64,000 nt of DNA from DATMNI01 sp035570275. GTDB lineage: Bacteria > Acidobacteriota > Terriglobia > Bryobacterales > Bryobacteraceae. The stretch spans positions 1 to 64,000 of the forward strand of contig DATMNI010000386.1 in NCBI GenBank assembly GCA_035570275.1. Direction: 5' to 3'. Under the pieces are notes generated by a model. That model ran no database searches. It saw only the letters and a list, made by a program, of their open reading frames with translations, and was not told the origin of the DNA. A program made the translations under genes and the position numbers. This document shows, piece by piece, positions 17,088 to 26,580 of the stretch. The stretch's first letter is position 1. Each line of letters starts with the position of its first letter.

Positions 17088-18272
17088 ATGATGCGTCTGA
17101 CAAAGCGCCGGTTTGTGCAGCTTGCCGGGCTCTCTATCGCCCACCGGATTCTTCCGGGGCATCTGTTCGCTCAACAAACGGCCGCGCAACAAATCGCCGC
17201 CCAAAAAGCTGCCAGGCGGCCGTCGAACAAAGTGATCATCGTGACCTTTGGCGGCGGCGTGCGCTATTCCGAGACCTTCGCGCCGGAGGGTCTGCAGAAC
17301 ATTCCGCGGCTGGTGGCGCTGCGCGAAAAAGGTTACTTCTTCAATAGCTGCGTCAACTCCGGCGTGCTTTCGCATTTCAACTCCACCGCCAGCATTCTGA
17401 CTGGCAATTGGCAGCGCGTGGACGATTTCGGCTTCCAGCCGCCGGCGGGGCCGACGCTGTTCGAGTACTACCGCAAACAATCGGGCGCCGGTCCGTTGGA
17501 TGCGTGGGCGGTGGCTACCAACAAAAGCTTTGCGTCCATGGGCTGGGGTTCGGACCGCGACTTCGGGCAGCCTTACGGGGCCAATGTAGTGCTGCCGAAA
17601 CAACTCCTGCTGGAAGCGGTTCAGGAAGTGGTGAAGAAAGGCGCGGAGGGTGGCGTGGCCAATCGCGAAGACGTGCTGCGTCGTCTGGAGGGCGTGCTTA
17701 ACGAGGGCTACGAAGGAGTCGGCTGGACCATTTTTCAAGCCGGCCGGAAGCTGGACCGGCAAGTGCGCGATACGCTGGTGCGCGGACTGGTGGAATACAT
17801 CAACGGGCCGGAAGCTCCCACATCGGGAGACGAGCTGACGTTTTTCATCACGCGCGAAATCATGCGGGAGTTCGCGCCGCGCCTGATCCTGGTGAATTTC
17901 TGGGACATGGATGTGGCCCACTGGGGCTCGTACTCGCTGTACCTCAACGCCATCACCAAGACCGACCGCCTGACCGGAATGTTGTGGGAAGAAGTTCAGG
18001 CCAACCAGAGCTACAAGGACAAAACCACGCTGCTGGTGCTGCCGGAACTGGGCCGCGACGGCGACAAGAATACCGCCAACGGGTTTCTGAACCACCGCAG
18101 CGGAGACGCTTCGTGCCGCAATACGTGGCTTCTGGCCATGGGTACGGCCGTGCCGCCGGGCCAGACCGAGCGGCCGGTTCACCACGTGGATGTGGCGGCC
18201 ACCGCGGCGGAGTTGCTGGGCGTCAAGGCCGCGGGCCTAGCCGGCCTGCCCATGCGAGAGCTGTTGCTGTAA
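17088..18272 (+). CDS. Tat-exported alkaline-phosphatase-superfamily (sulfatase-like) protein
   Basis: 394 residues from the first of two ATGs. A KRRFVQLAGLSIAHR segment suggests Tat export; a Gln/Ala-rich linker follows (TAAQQIAAQKAAR). The core resembles the phosphatase/sulfatase fold: VIIVTFGGGVRYSETF near the first strand, SHFNSTASILTGNW, VNFWDMDVAHWGSY, and LPELGRDGD with a later His-containing NHRSGD, which could form the metal site. The nucleophile position is not obvious, so it may be inactive or a distant member. Its stop overlaps the next ATG (TAATG). Confidence 0.7.
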   Translation: MMRLTKRRFVQLAGLSIAHRILPGHLFAQQTAAQQIAAQKAARRPSNKVIIVTFGGGVRYSETFAPEGLQNIPRLVALREKGYFFNSCVNSGVLSHFNSTASILTGNWQRVDDFGFQPPAGPTLFEYYRKQSGAGPLDAWAVATNKSFASMGWGSDRDFGQPYGANVVLPKQLLLEAVQEVVKKGAEGGVANREDVLRRLEGVLNEGYEGVGWTIFQAGRKLDRQVRDTLVRGLVEYINGPEAPTSGDELTFFITREIMREFAPRLILVNFWDMDVAHWGSYSLYLNAITKTDRLTGMLWEEVQANQSYKDKTTLLVLPELGRDGDKNTANGFLNHRSGDASCRNTWLLAMGTAVPPGQTERPVHHVDVAATAAELLGVKAAGLAGLPMRELLL

Positions 18273-19561
18273 TGCCTGCCAATACGCCCAAGGTTTCCGC
18301 TGCAATGCAGGCCCTGATCGATAAAGGGCTGCTGGATGGCCTGCCGCGCTCTTTCGGCGCATTCTGCTTCGACCAGATGAAGGACTGGGACCTGCTGTTT
18401 CCCGCCGAGCGCAGCTACTTCGAACGGCTGTTCGGGTTGCTTGACCGCTCCAGCGGGCCGGTGGTGGAGCGATTGTTCCAGCCGCTACGCGAGCTCGAAC
18501 CCAAGATGGGGATGAACGAGAAAACCTGGCCGCGCGGCCAATTCACGCTGGAGCAGGTGGATTTTCTCAATCGCAACCGGTACTACCCCGAGTGGCGGGC
18601 GGCCGTAGCTCAAGTCTTTGCACAACTCGATCCGGCGCTGGACGCCGAGGCCGCGCGCAACGGCCATGCGCGCCTGGCGATCGTGATTGCGCCGGCGCAG
18701 TTGCCGACAGATCCGGGCCGCATGTGGACACGCTTCCAGGGCCGCGGCAAGCGTGTGGAGATTTCAGGGCCAGAGAGCGCCGAGGAGTTTCTGCCGCTGC
18801 TGCTAACCGGCGAAGAGCAGAGCCGCAAAGCCCCGACGATCGGCCAGTTGTTCGCCGCGGGCAAGAAGGGCGGCGCGTATACGTCGTGGATTGTGGAAGC
18901 CGGCGCGGGCGTTTCGCGGTTGGGTTCCGATTCCGGCGGCGCTGCTGATTACGGCGTGGTCAAATGCAGTTACGAGTCGCTGGCCCAATACCGCAAGCGG
19001 CTCATGAAGGATGTGCAGAGCGTGGTGGACGCGCAGGAAACGCCGGGGCCCCGGCAGCTTAGCGCGCGTCTGAAGCAGATGAAGATTTTGACCTCCGAGG
19101 GCGACCTGGCGCGCGACCCCATTCTCGCCGAGTTCGCCCGCGCTATTCTGCTGAGCGGCAACGGCACGCTGCTCATCAACAACACATTCGTCGAGTGGGC
19201 CACGGTGCAGTCGGTGAGGCGCGCGCGTCCTTCGGTGACGGTAGTCGGTTTCGGTATCCGGAACAAGGTGAAGCCGTTCAGCAGCCTGCTGATCTATGCC
19301 GATCAGGAAGCGACCAATCCGATTCCGTCGCAGATGGACACCCTGGGTTCGTACGTGGACCTGGAGGTGTTCTACCAGTACATCTGGCAGGAGTTCGAAA
19401 AATACGCGGAATACCGGAACAACACGGCCTATCTGTTTGTGGGCGAAGGCATGGAGGAAATGCTGGCGATGGCGCCGCCCGACTTTCCGCTGATGACCGC
19501 GGCGGGCCCGTTGACGCTTCCGGCGGTGTTCGGCCATTTGAAGGACTGGCTGAGCGTCTGA
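18272..19561 (+). CDS. Conserved protein of unknown function in the CRTAC1 cluster
   Basis: 429 residues, no signal peptide or membrane segment seen. No family recognised. Mixed alpha/beta composition with VGFGIRNKVKPFSSLLIYAD, LDLEVFYQYIWQEF-like and LFVGEGMEEML segments. Translationally coupled to the preceding phosphatase-fold gene (TAATG) and followed two bases later by the CRTAC1-TPR gene, so it surely works with them; as the only apparently cytoplasmic member it may handle maturation of the exported partners (inference). Confidence 0.7.
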   Translation: MPANTPKVSAAMQALIDKGLLDGLPRSFGAFCFDQMKDWDLLFPAERSYFERLFGLLDRSSGPVVERLFQPLRELEPKMGMNEKTWPRGQFTLEQVDFLNRNRYYPEWRAAVAQVFAQLDPALDAEAARNGHARLAIVIAPAQLPTDPGRMWTRFQGRGKRVEISGPESAEEFLPLLLTGEEQSRKAPTIGQLFAAGKKGGAYTSWIVEAGAGVSRLGSDSGGAADYGVVKCSYESLAQYRKRLMKDVQSVVDAQETPGPRQLSARLKQMKILTSEGDLARDPILAEFARAILLSGNGTLLINNTFVEWATVQSVRRARPSVTVVGFGIRNKVKPFSSLLIYADQEATNPIPSQMDTLGSYVDLEVFYQYIWQEFEKYAEYRNNTAYLFVGEGMEEMLAMAPPDFPLMTAAGPLTLPAVFGHLKDWLSV

Positions 19562-19563
19562 CC

Positions 19564-22500
19564 ATGAATCGCCGCCAGTTCATCGGCAGTCTTGCGGCAT
19601 GCGGCTTCGCCCGGCCGCGTCATGCCGCCGCCGCGCCCTTTCCCGTGCGCTTGCGCAAGGCCAGCCCGTTTGAGGCTCTGAGGCCGTACATCCTGCCGGG
19701 CAATGACGAATTCGCCGGTGAGAAAACCGCCATGGAGATCGCCGCCGTGCTGCACCGGCTTCCTCAAACCAAGGCCCTGCCGCTGGCGTCGGATTTCCGG
19801 GGCGGTTCGCCGTTACCGGTGCGCTACCGGGCAGTGGCCGGCGATGCCTTCGAGGCGGAGTTCGACCGGGCGGCGGGCGGCTTCGAAGCGGGCCTGCGGG
19901 CGTGGCTCTCTTCGCTCGGCAGCGTTCGCAACGCGCGCTACTTCGTGCTGCCCGGCGATACCGTTCGCTACGAGATCGAGAGCGCCCAAGCGGCGGGCCT
20001 TGAGTATCGCGTGGGTTTCTGGAAGCAGAAATGGACAGACGGCCGCCTGGTGGAATTCCAGCCGTTGCGGGAGACGCTGGTCAAGGCGGAGCGTCCGCTT
20101 TTCAGCGATGTGACCCCCGAACTGTTTGGCGCTGACCAGGGCTTCCGCGAACAACTGCTGCGGGGCATCCCTTACTGGCGCGCCCGTCTGGATTCGGCTT
20201 CGGGCATCGACATCTACGGCAGCAACGGAATCGCGGTGGGCGATATGGATGGCGACGGGCGCGACGAAGTCTACGTTTGCCAACCCGGCGGCTTGCCGAA
20301 CCGCCTTTATCAACTTCGCGACGGCGCGCTGCGGGACATCACGGAGGCTGCCGGCGTTGGGCTGCTGGATGACACTTCATGCGCGCTGTTTCTGGATCTG
20401 CGAAACAGCGGCCGGCAGGATCTGGTGGTGCTGCGCGCGGCCGGCCCGGTTCTCTTCCTCAACCAGGGAGACGGGACGTTTGCGCTCAAGCCCGGCGCCT
20501 TCCACTTTCACGCTGCGCCGCAAGGCAGTTTCACCGGAATGTCGGCCGGCGACTACGATCGCGATGGCCGCGTGGACCTCTACCTGTGCACCTATACGTA
20601 CTTTCAGAGCGAGGATCAGTACCGGTATCCGGTTCCCTACCACGACGCCCAGAACGGACCGCCGAACTTCCTGTTTCGCAATCAGGTAGCGGCCGACGGT
20701 TCCGTAACCTTTGAGGACGTGACCGAATCCACCGGGCTCAACGAAAACAACAATCGTTTCAGCTTCGCGCCGGCCTGGTGCGACTACGATGGCGACGGCT
20801 GGCCCGACCTTTACGTAGCCAACGATTTCGGACGGCACAACCTCTACAAAAACAGCGGCGGACATTTTCAGGACGTGGCGCGGCAGGCGGGCGTCGAAGA
20901 CCTTGGACCCGGTATGAGCGCGGCCTGGTTCGATTACGATGGCGACGGCCGGCCGGATCTGTACGTCTCCAACATGTGGAGCGACGCCGGCCAGCGGGTG
21001 ACCCGGGACGCGGCCTTCCGTCCGGCCGGTGGCGCGGGACTGCGCGAAGCCTACCGCCGCCACACAAAAGGCAATTCGCTGTACCGGAACCGCGGCGACG
21101 GGACGTTCGCGGATACTGGAGCCGCGCAGGGCGTGGAAATGGGCCGCTGGGCGTGGAGCGCCGACGCGCACGATTTCGACAACGATGGCTCTCCGGAAAT
21201 CTACATCACCTGCGGCATGCTGACCGGCCCGGACGAAACCGACCTGATGAGTTTCTTCTGGCGGCAAGTGGTGGCGAAGTCGCCCACGGTGGCGGAGCGG
21301 TCGGATGGGTATGAGAACGGATGGAATGCCATCAACCAGTTCATCCGTGAAGATTATAGCTGGAGCGGCCGGGAGCCCAACGTTTTCTATGCCCGCCGCG
21401 GCGATTCTGACGCGGGCAACGGCCGCTACTTTGATTTCTCAGGAGTGAGCGGCCTGAATTGCGCGCTGGACAGCCGCGCCTTTGCGGTGACCGATCTGGA
21501 TGGCGATGGCAACCTCGATCTGCTGCTGAAGAGCCGCCTCGGGCCGCAAGTGAAGGCCTTTCGCAATGAATGCGGCACGGGCCGCCAGTCGATGGCGATC
21601 CGTTTGACGGGCACAAAGTCGAACCGCGACGCCATCGGCGCGCGCGTGGAAGTGGACGGCGTGGTCAAGTTTCTGCAGGCCGGCTCCGGGTACGTTTCGC
21701 AAAATACCAAGGTGCTCCACTTCGGGCTGGGCCAGGCGGCCGAGGCGAGCCACGTGCGGATTCTGTGGCCCTCGGGCATACGGCAGGAGTTTCACAGCCT
21801 CGCTGCCGGTTTCCGGTACGACATTACCGAAAGCGCCGCGGAGGTGCGGAAGCAGGCGTTTCGGGCGCGCGGCCCATCGGCACCCGCAAAGGCCGCGGGC
21901 GTAATGGTGGCCGATAAGTTGGCGGCCGACAAGCTGGTGGCCGATAAGCTGGCGGCTGACAATCAGCCGCGAACTCACGACACCTGGCTGCTGGAACCGG
22001 TGCCGCTGCCCGACAAGCGCCAAGGGCCGGGCCTGCTCTATATCGGCGATGGCGGCAGGCCGAACCTGACCACCAACATCGACGTGGTTGACTTGACGCG
22101 CGAGAAGGCGGAGGTGGCCGCGAGCTATGCGCTGTTCCGGCGATACCTGCTGGACTGGCGCACCGCGCTGAGCTTGCCGCTGGTGCTGCTGATCGATGAG
22201 GCCAGCCGCGTCCACAAGCTCTACGCGGTTCCGCCCGATGCAAATTTGCCGGACGCCGCCACACTGGCCGCCGACCTCACGCGGATGCGCGAGGCCAATC
22301 GCCAGGCGCTGGCCCTACCCTTCCGCGGAGACTATCTCGACTTGCCGCGGCGCAACTATTTCAAGCTGGGCGCGGCTTTCTACTGGGCGGGATATCCCGA
22401 ACAGGCGCTGCCTTACCTGGAGGAAGTGGTCCGCCAGGCGCCCGGGAATGACAAGGCGCTGAATGCCATCGGCCAGATTCATCTCGATGCCGGCCGGTTG

Positions 22501-23103
22501 CCGCAGGCGCGTTCTTTCCTGGAACGCGCGGTGGCCGCCAATCCGCGTCTGGGTGAGGCGTGGAACAATCTGGGAGGCGTCGAATCGGGCGCCGGCAATC
22601 TGCCGACCGCCTTGAAGCACTACCAGCGCGCGGCGGAATTGCTGCCGCAATCGGCGTATCCGCTGGTGAACGCGGGTGAGGTGCAGGCCCAAATGGGCGA
22701 CGCCGCAGCCGCCGGAAAATTGTTCCGGCGCGCCATGGAAGTGGACCCCAAAGACCCCGAGGCCCCCAATCAACTCGGGCTTCTAGCGGGCCGCGAGCAC
22801 CGCAACAGCGAGGCCAGGGAATGGTTTCAGCGCGCCATCACGCTGCAGGGCGACCATGCTGGCGCTATCAACAACCTGGGAGTATTATATGTGCAAATGG
22901 GACAGGCGAACGATGCCATCGCCGCGTTCGAATATGGCATCCGCATGGCCCCGCAGGATGAGCTGATGTACATGAACCTCGGAAGAGTCTACGTAACGCA
23001 GGGCGACCGCGCCAAGGCCCGTGAAGTGATGCTGCGGCTGCTCAGGCAACAGCCGGACAGCACGGTGGCGGCCAAGGCGCTGCACGAACTGGAGGTCCGA
23101 TGA
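19564..23103 (+). CDS. CRTAC1-like FG-GAP/ASPIC-UnbV protein fused to a TPR domain
   Basis: 1179 residues. Tat-like start MNRRQFIGSLAACGFARPR. Residues about 220-620 hold FG-GAP/VCBS calcium-binding repeats (GDMDGDGRDEVYV, GDYDRDGRVDLYL, CDYDGDGWPDLYVAND, FDYDGDGRPDLYVSN, DFDNDGSPEIYI, DLDGDGNLDLLL); an ASPIC/UnbV domain follows (SMAIRLTGTKSNRDAIGA ... HFGLGQA). Then a 5-residue tandem (VADKL/AADKL x4), a thioredoxin-like segment (PLVLLIDEASRVHKLYAVP) and about seven TPRs to the end. Such a three-part fusion resembles eukaryotic-like CRTAC1 adhesion proteins but with an added scaffold. Overlaps the next gene by four bases. Confidence 0.85.
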   Translation: MNRRQFIGSLAACGFARPRHAAAAPFPVRLRKASPFEALRPYILPGNDEFAGEKTAMEIAAVLHRLPQTKALPLASDFRGGSPLPVRYRAVAGDAFEAEFDRAAGGFEAGLRAWLSSLGSVRNARYFVLPGDTVRYEIESAQAAGLEYRVGFWKQKWTDGRLVEFQPLRETLVKAERPLFSDVTPELFGADQGFREQLLRGIPYWRARLDSASGIDIYGSNGIAVGDMDGDGRDEVYVCQPGGLPNRLYQLRDGALRDITEAAGVGLLDDTSCALFLDLRNSGRQDLVVLRAAGPVLFLNQGDGTFALKPGAFHFHAAPQGSFTGMSAGDYDRDGRVDLYLCTYTYFQSEDQYRYPVPYHDAQNGPPNFLFRNQVAADGSVTFEDVTESTGLNENNNRFSFAPAWCDYDGDGWPDLYVANDFGRHNLYKNSGGHFQDVARQAGVEDLGPGMSAAWFDYDGDGRPDLYVSNMWSDAGQRVTRDAAFRPAGGAGLREAYRRHTKGNSLYRNRGDGTFADTGAAQGVEMGRWAWSADAHDFDNDGSPEIYITCGMLTGPDETDLMSFFWRQVVAKSPTVAERSDGYENGWNAINQFIREDYSWSGREPNVFYARRGDSDAGNGRYFDFSGVSGLNCALDSRAFAVTDLDGDGNLDLLLKSRLGPQVKAFRNECGTGRQSMAIRLTGTKSNRDAIGARVEVDGVVKFLQAGSGYVSQNTKVLHFGLGQAAEASHVRILWPSGIRQEFHSLAAGFRYDITESAAEVRKQAFRARGPSAPAKAAGVMVADKLAADKLVADKLAADNQPRTHDTWLLEPVPLPDKRQGPGLLYIGDGGRPNLTTNIDVVDLTREKAEVAASYALFRRYLLDWRTALSLPLVLLIDEASRVHKLYAVPPDANLPDAATLAADLTRMREANRQALALPFRGDYLDLPRRNYFKLGAAFYWAGYPEQALPYLEEVVRQAPGNDKALNAIGQIHLDAGRLPQARSFLERAVAANPRLGEAWNNLGGVESGAGNLPTALKHYQRAAELLPQSAYPLVNAGEVQAQMGDAAAAGKLFRRAMEVDPKDPEAPNQLGLLAGREHRNSEAREWFQRAITLQGDHAGAINNLGVLYVQMGQANDAIAAFEYGIRMAPQDELMYMNLGRVYVTQGDRAKAREVMLRLLRQQPDSTVAAKALHELEVR
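21907..21966 (+). repeat. Four 15-bp coding tandem repeats (ADKL)
   Basis: Units at 21907, 21922, 21937 and 21952 encode VADKL-AADKL-VADKL-AADNQ between the ASPIC/UnbV domain and the thioredoxin-like/TPR half of the fusion protein. A multiple of three, so copy-number change would lengthen the linker without breaking the frame. Confidence 0.7.
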
Positions 23104-23342
23104 CCAGGGTGTTGGTGCTGGCGCTGTGGTTGGCGTTGGACCAGCGCACCAGCTTGCTGGTTGAGCAGATTACGCTCTCGGGGCAAGCCGTCGAACTGGC
23201 CACGCCGGCGTCGGAACGCCTCGGCCCGCCGGCCCGGATTGCGCCGGGAGCGCCGCCGCTACTGGGCTTTCGGGTGATGGAAGGCAAGCTGCGCCACCGT
23301 TTCGGCGATCTGGACCTGGTGATGGACGATGCCGGGCATTAG
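23100..23342 (+). CDS. Small hypothetical protein between two TPR genes
   Basis: 80 residues. Starts ATGA-overlapping the CRTAC1-TPR stop and its own end overlaps the next candidate start by 14 bases. Hydrophobic N-terminus MTRVLVLALWLALDQ, then VEQITLSGQAVEL and a short beta-rich tail. The sequence reads like a small exported or CNA-like fragment. No family recognised; coupling on both sides is the main support. Confidence 0.5.
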   Translation: MTRVLVLALWLALDQRTSLLVEQITLSGQAVELATPASERLGPPARIAPGAPPLLGFRVMEGKLRHRFGDLDLVMDDAGH

Positions 23343-24414
23343 GCGGCAAACCACTCCCTCACGGTCGAGCGACAAGTCGTGGCTCCGTTTGGTTTTGCTT
23401 TTCGCGGTGCCGCTGCTCCACGGGCAAAGCACCGCCGACGCCGTCGAGGCCTTTCACAAAGGCCAGTATGCGCAGGCGCGCCAGATGCTGGAGAAGATCG
23501 CCGCCGCGTCGCCGAACGATGGTGCGACGCAAAACGGCGTGGCGCGAACGTTTCTCGGTTTGAGCCGTGCGGCCACCGGCGATTGCGATGCGGCCCGCGG
23601 CGATCTCCAACAGCAATTCAACACCAATCCGGAGGCTGGGCTGCGGCGGTTGGCCGGCATCGCGCTGGTACAGTGCGACCTCTCCCAAAACCGGCTCCCC
23701 GAAGCGTTGCCCGTGTTGGATAAACTCCAGAAGAGCTTTCCGGACGATGCCGACGTCCTTTATGAAACCGCCCGGGTCCACATGAAGGCCTGGAACGACG
23801 CGGTTTTCCAGATGTACCAGAAAGCGCCCGCTTCGTACCGCGTCAATCAGCTCTCGGGCGAGATCTTCGAGATCCAGGGGCGCTTCCAGGACGCGGCGGC
23901 AGAGTACCGCAAGGCGATTCAAAAGAATCCGGCGGCGCTGAATCTGCACTTCAGGCTGGGACGCGCGCTGCTGCTGGAATCGCACGACGCGGCCAATTTG
24001 CGCGAAGCCCGCAAGCAGTTCGAGGCGGAACTGGCGCTGAACCCCGGCGACGCGGTGGCGGAGTATCAGGTGGGGCAGACTCTTCTGGCCGATCAGAATG
24101 CGGCCGGTGCCGCGGCCCATTTCGACAAGGCGGTTTCGCTCAATCCGGAGTTCCCCGAAGCGCTGGTGGCACTAGCCAAAACCAGGTCCGACGCCAGGAA
24201 GTACGGCGAGGCGATTGGCCTGCTGGAGCGCGCGGTCAAGCTTCAACCGGCCAGCGAATCGGCCCACTACAGCCTGATGCTGGCCTATCGCAATGCCGGC
24301 AGGGCCGCGGAGGCGCAGCGCGAGAAGGCGATATTCGACAAGCTGAACCGGCCGCCCGAAGGGGAGTTCACCGAGTTTCTCAAGAGACTGGGGGACAAGG
24401 CGCCGAAGCAGTGA
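23329..24414 (+). CDS. Exported tetratricopeptide repeat protein
   Basis: 361 residues. The N-terminal region MPGIRRQTTPSRSSDKSWLR is encoded by a family B repeat (23348-23387), followed by the hydrophobic core LVLLFAVPLLHGQS of a signal peptide. Then TPR units run nearly to the end (AFHKGQYAQARQMLEKIAAASP, DAAAEYRKAIQKNP, AAAHFDKAVSLNPEFPEALV, AIGLLERAVKLQP). Ends with a GTGA overlap into the second CRTAC1 gene, so TPR and FG-GAP proteins are made together. The repeat insertion makes the true start uncertain. Confidence 0.82.
   Translation: MPGIRRQTTPSRSSDKSWLRLVLLFAVPLLHGQSTADAVEAFHKGQYAQARQMLEKIAAASPNDGATQNGVARTFLGLSRAATGDCDAARGDLQQQFNTNPEAGLRRLAGIALVQCDLSQNRLPEALPVLDKLQKSFPDDADVLYETARVHMKAWNDAVFQMYQKAPASYRVNQLSGEIFEIQGRFQDAAAEYRKAIQKNPAALNLHFRLGRALLLESHDAANLREARKQFEAELALNPGDAVAEYQVGQTLLADQNAAGAAAHFDKAVSLNPEFPEALVALAKTRSDARKYGEAIGLLERAVKLQPASESAHYSLMLAYRNAGRAAEAQREKAIFDKLNRPPEGEFTEFLKRLGDKAPKQ
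23348..23387. repeat. Family B repeat arm inside a coding start
   Basis: ACCACTCCCTCACGGTCG(agcgacaagtcg)TGGCTCCG matches the arm of the inverted repeat at 10785-10908. It lies in frame in the signal-peptide n-region of the TPR gene. Confidence 0.65.
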
Positions 24415-26066
24415 GACCGCTGGTTGTGGGTTGTTGGTTAGTGGTTGTGGTTTCCGGGCTGCTGCTGTTTGCAGGCGGCCCTTACACCCCGCGGTTCCAA
24501 AACGTCGCTGCCGGCGCCGGACTGACCAGGCCGTTTCCCAACGGCGGTGAAAAGTCCAAGCAATTCATTCTGGAAACCACCGGCAGCGGCGCTGCCTTCC
24601 TGGATTACGATAACGATGGCCTGCCCGACATCTTCCTGGTCTCGGGCGAGGGCGGCCTCAGCCGTCTGTACCACAACGATGGCCAGGGCCGCTTCACCGA
24701 CGTCACGGCGAAGATGGGGCTCACGAGCGCGTCCGGCTGGGGCCAAGGTGTGTGCGCGGCCGACTACGACAACGACGGCTTCATCGACCTGTTCGTCACT
24801 TACTGGGGCCAGAACCGCCTCTACCGCAACATGGGCGGCCAGCGTTTTGAGGACGTCACCGAGCGCGCAGGCCTCAAGCAGGACCGGGTCCGCTACAACA
24901 CCGGCTGCGCGTTTCTGGACTACGACCGCGATGGGCACGCCGACCTCTTCGTGGCCAATTACCTGAAGTTCGACCCGCGGACCACGCCCAAGCCCGGCGA
25001 GAACCCCTATTGCTGGTACCGCGGCCTGCCCGTGAGTTGCGGCCCGCGCGGCCTTCCGTTCGACCGCAACATTCTCTACCACAACAACGGGGACGGCACC
25101 TTCACCGATGTTTCGGCCGCTTCCGGCATCGCCCGGCCGGACCAGAACTATGCGCTGGGAGTGCTGACCGGCGATTTCAACAACGACGGCCTGGTGGACA
25201 TCTACGTGGCCTGCGACCAGACGCCCTCGCTGCTCTACATCAATCAGGGCAACGGCAAGTTCACCGAAGAGGCCGTGCTGCGCGGCGTGGCCTTCGACGA
25301 AAACGGCAAAGCCATGTCGGGAATGGGCGCCACCGCGGGCGACTATGACGGCGACGGATGGCTCGACATCTTTCGCAGCAATTTTTCCGACGAGCGCGAG
25401 ACGCTCTACCACAACCGCGGCGCGGGCGAGTTCGACGATGCCACCGTGGCCGCCGGCATTTCGCGCAACACCCGCTACGTGGGCTGGGGTTGCGGCTTCT
25501 TCGATTTTGATAACGATGGATTCCAGGACCTGCTGCTGGTCAACGGCCACGCCTTCCCGGAAGTGGAGAAGTTGGGGATCGACATTCGCTACAAGGACCG
25601 CGCCATCCTGTATCGCAATCTGGGCGGCGGGAAGTTCGCGGACGTCTCCCTAAGCGCCGGCCCCGGATTGCTGGAACGTCACTCCGCCCGTGGCGCTGCA
25701 TTCGGCGACTATGACAACGATGGCACGATCGAAGTGCTCATCAACAATCAAAACGAGCCGCCGTCGTTGCTCAAACAGGCGGTGCGGCCGCCAAACCACT
25801 GGATCCTGCTTAAGCTGGCCGGCACGCGGTCAAACCGCAGCGGACTTGGGGCTAAGGTGCGGTTGACCGCGGGAGGCCGCACGCAGTTCGACGAAGTCCG
25901 GAGCGGCGGCAGCTACCTGTCCCACAACGATCTCCGCCTGCACTTCGGCCTGGGAACGGCGCAGCGCGCGGAGCGCATCGAAGTGGAGTGGCCTTCGGGA
26001 GCCCGCCAAACGCTGCGCGATGTCGCAGCCGACGCCGTGGTGACGATCGAGGAACCCCAGCGCTAA
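24411..26066 (+). CDS. CRTAC1-family FG-GAP/ASPIC-UnbV protein
   Basis: 551 residues from a GTG that overlaps the preceding stop (GTGA). Signal peptide region VVGCWLVVVVSGLLLFAGG is encoded by a TTG/GTGG-rich simple repeat. FG-GAP/VCBS calcium loops recur: LDYDNDGLPDIFLV, ADYDNDGFIDLFVT, LDYDRDGHADLFVAN, GDFNNDGLVDIYVA, GDYDGDGWLDIF, FDFDNDGFQDLLLVNG, GDYDNDGTIEVLI. The ASPIC/UnbV domain ends the protein (LKLAGTRSNRSGLGAKVR ... LHFGLGTAQRAERIEVEWPSG). Normal CRTAC1 length without TPRs; secreted, calcium-binding beta-propeller. Last gene of the run. Confidence 0.9.
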   Translation: MRPLVVGCWLVVVVSGLLLFAGGPYTPRFQNVAAGAGLTRPFPNGGEKSKQFILETTGSGAAFLDYDNDGLPDIFLVSGEGGLSRLYHNDGQGRFTDVTAKMGLTSASGWGQGVCAADYDNDGFIDLFVTYWGQNRLYRNMGGQRFEDVTERAGLKQDRVRYNTGCAFLDYDRDGHADLFVANYLKFDPRTTPKPGENPYCWYRGLPVSCGPRGLPFDRNILYHNNGDGTFTDVSAASGIARPDQNYALGVLTGDFNNDGLVDIYVACDQTPSLLYINQGNGKFTEEAVLRGVAFDENGKAMSGMGATAGDYDGDGWLDIFRSNFSDERETLYHNRGAGEFDDATVAAGISRNTRYVGWGCGFFDFDNDGFQDLLLVNGHAFPEVEKLGIDIRYKDRAILYRNLGGGKFADVSLSAGPGLLERHSARGAAFGDYDNDGTIEVLINNQNEPPSLLKQAVRPPNHWILLKLAGTRSNRSGLGAKVRLTAGGRTQFDEVRSGGSYLSHNDLRLHFGLGTAQRAERIEVEWPSGARQTLRDVAADAVVTIEEPQR

Positions 26067-26091
26067 GTAGGTAGGTAGCGGCGTGGCGGGC

Positions 26092-26580
26092 CTACCGCGC
26101 GTTCGCAGAACTCCCCGCAATCAGGCGGGCCCGTTCAGCCTGAGTCCACTGAAAGATGGCGTTCACGTCGGCTGCCGAGAGGCTGGCATGGCGATGGATC
26201 AGAGTGTAATAGGGCAGCGGCATGTCGCCGTCTTTGACCTGATTGGCGATTTCCGAGAGGCTCCTTTCCCGGCGCACCAGAGGGTAATCGTTCCAGCGGG
26301 ACAGGTTCAGATGCCGCCGGCCCCGCGCGACATCGCTCTGAACCAACCACGAGACCGGCCCAACATAGCTGTACCAGGGATAGACCGTGCGTTCGGTATG
26401 GCAATCGCCGCAGGATCTTTCAAAGAGGGACAGCAACTTGGGATCGATACTCGCACCCGCCAGAAGCGGCCGGCCGGCGTCACCGGATTGGTCGGGCGGA
26501 GTCAGCACCGAGGCCACGGCCAGCAGGCCCACCAGAGAAATCGAAAGGATGCCAAGCCGTTTCTTTAACCGAGCTTCCAT
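26092..26580 (-). CDS. Haem-binding (Haem_bd) domain protein
   Basis: 162 residues. One N-terminal hydrophobic segment (LGILSISLVGLLAVASVL) then FERSCGDCHTERTVYPWYSYVGP, where CGDCH is a c-type haem attachment site, and the family's VARGRRHLNLSRW and DGDMPLPYYTLIHRHASLS segments. Likely a membrane-anchored periplasmic cytochrome. Converges with the CRTAC1 operon. The start codon lies in a 20-bp tandem repeat, so alternative in-repeat ATGs exist. Confidence 0.88.
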   Translation of the reverse strand: MEARLKKRLGILSISLVGLLAVASVLTPPDQSGDAGRPLLAGASIDPKLLSLFERSCGDCHTERTVYPWYSYVGPVSWLVQSDVARGRRHLNLSRWNDYPLVRRERSLSEIANQVKDGDMPLPYYTLIHRHASLSAADVNAIFQWTQAERARLIAGSSANAR

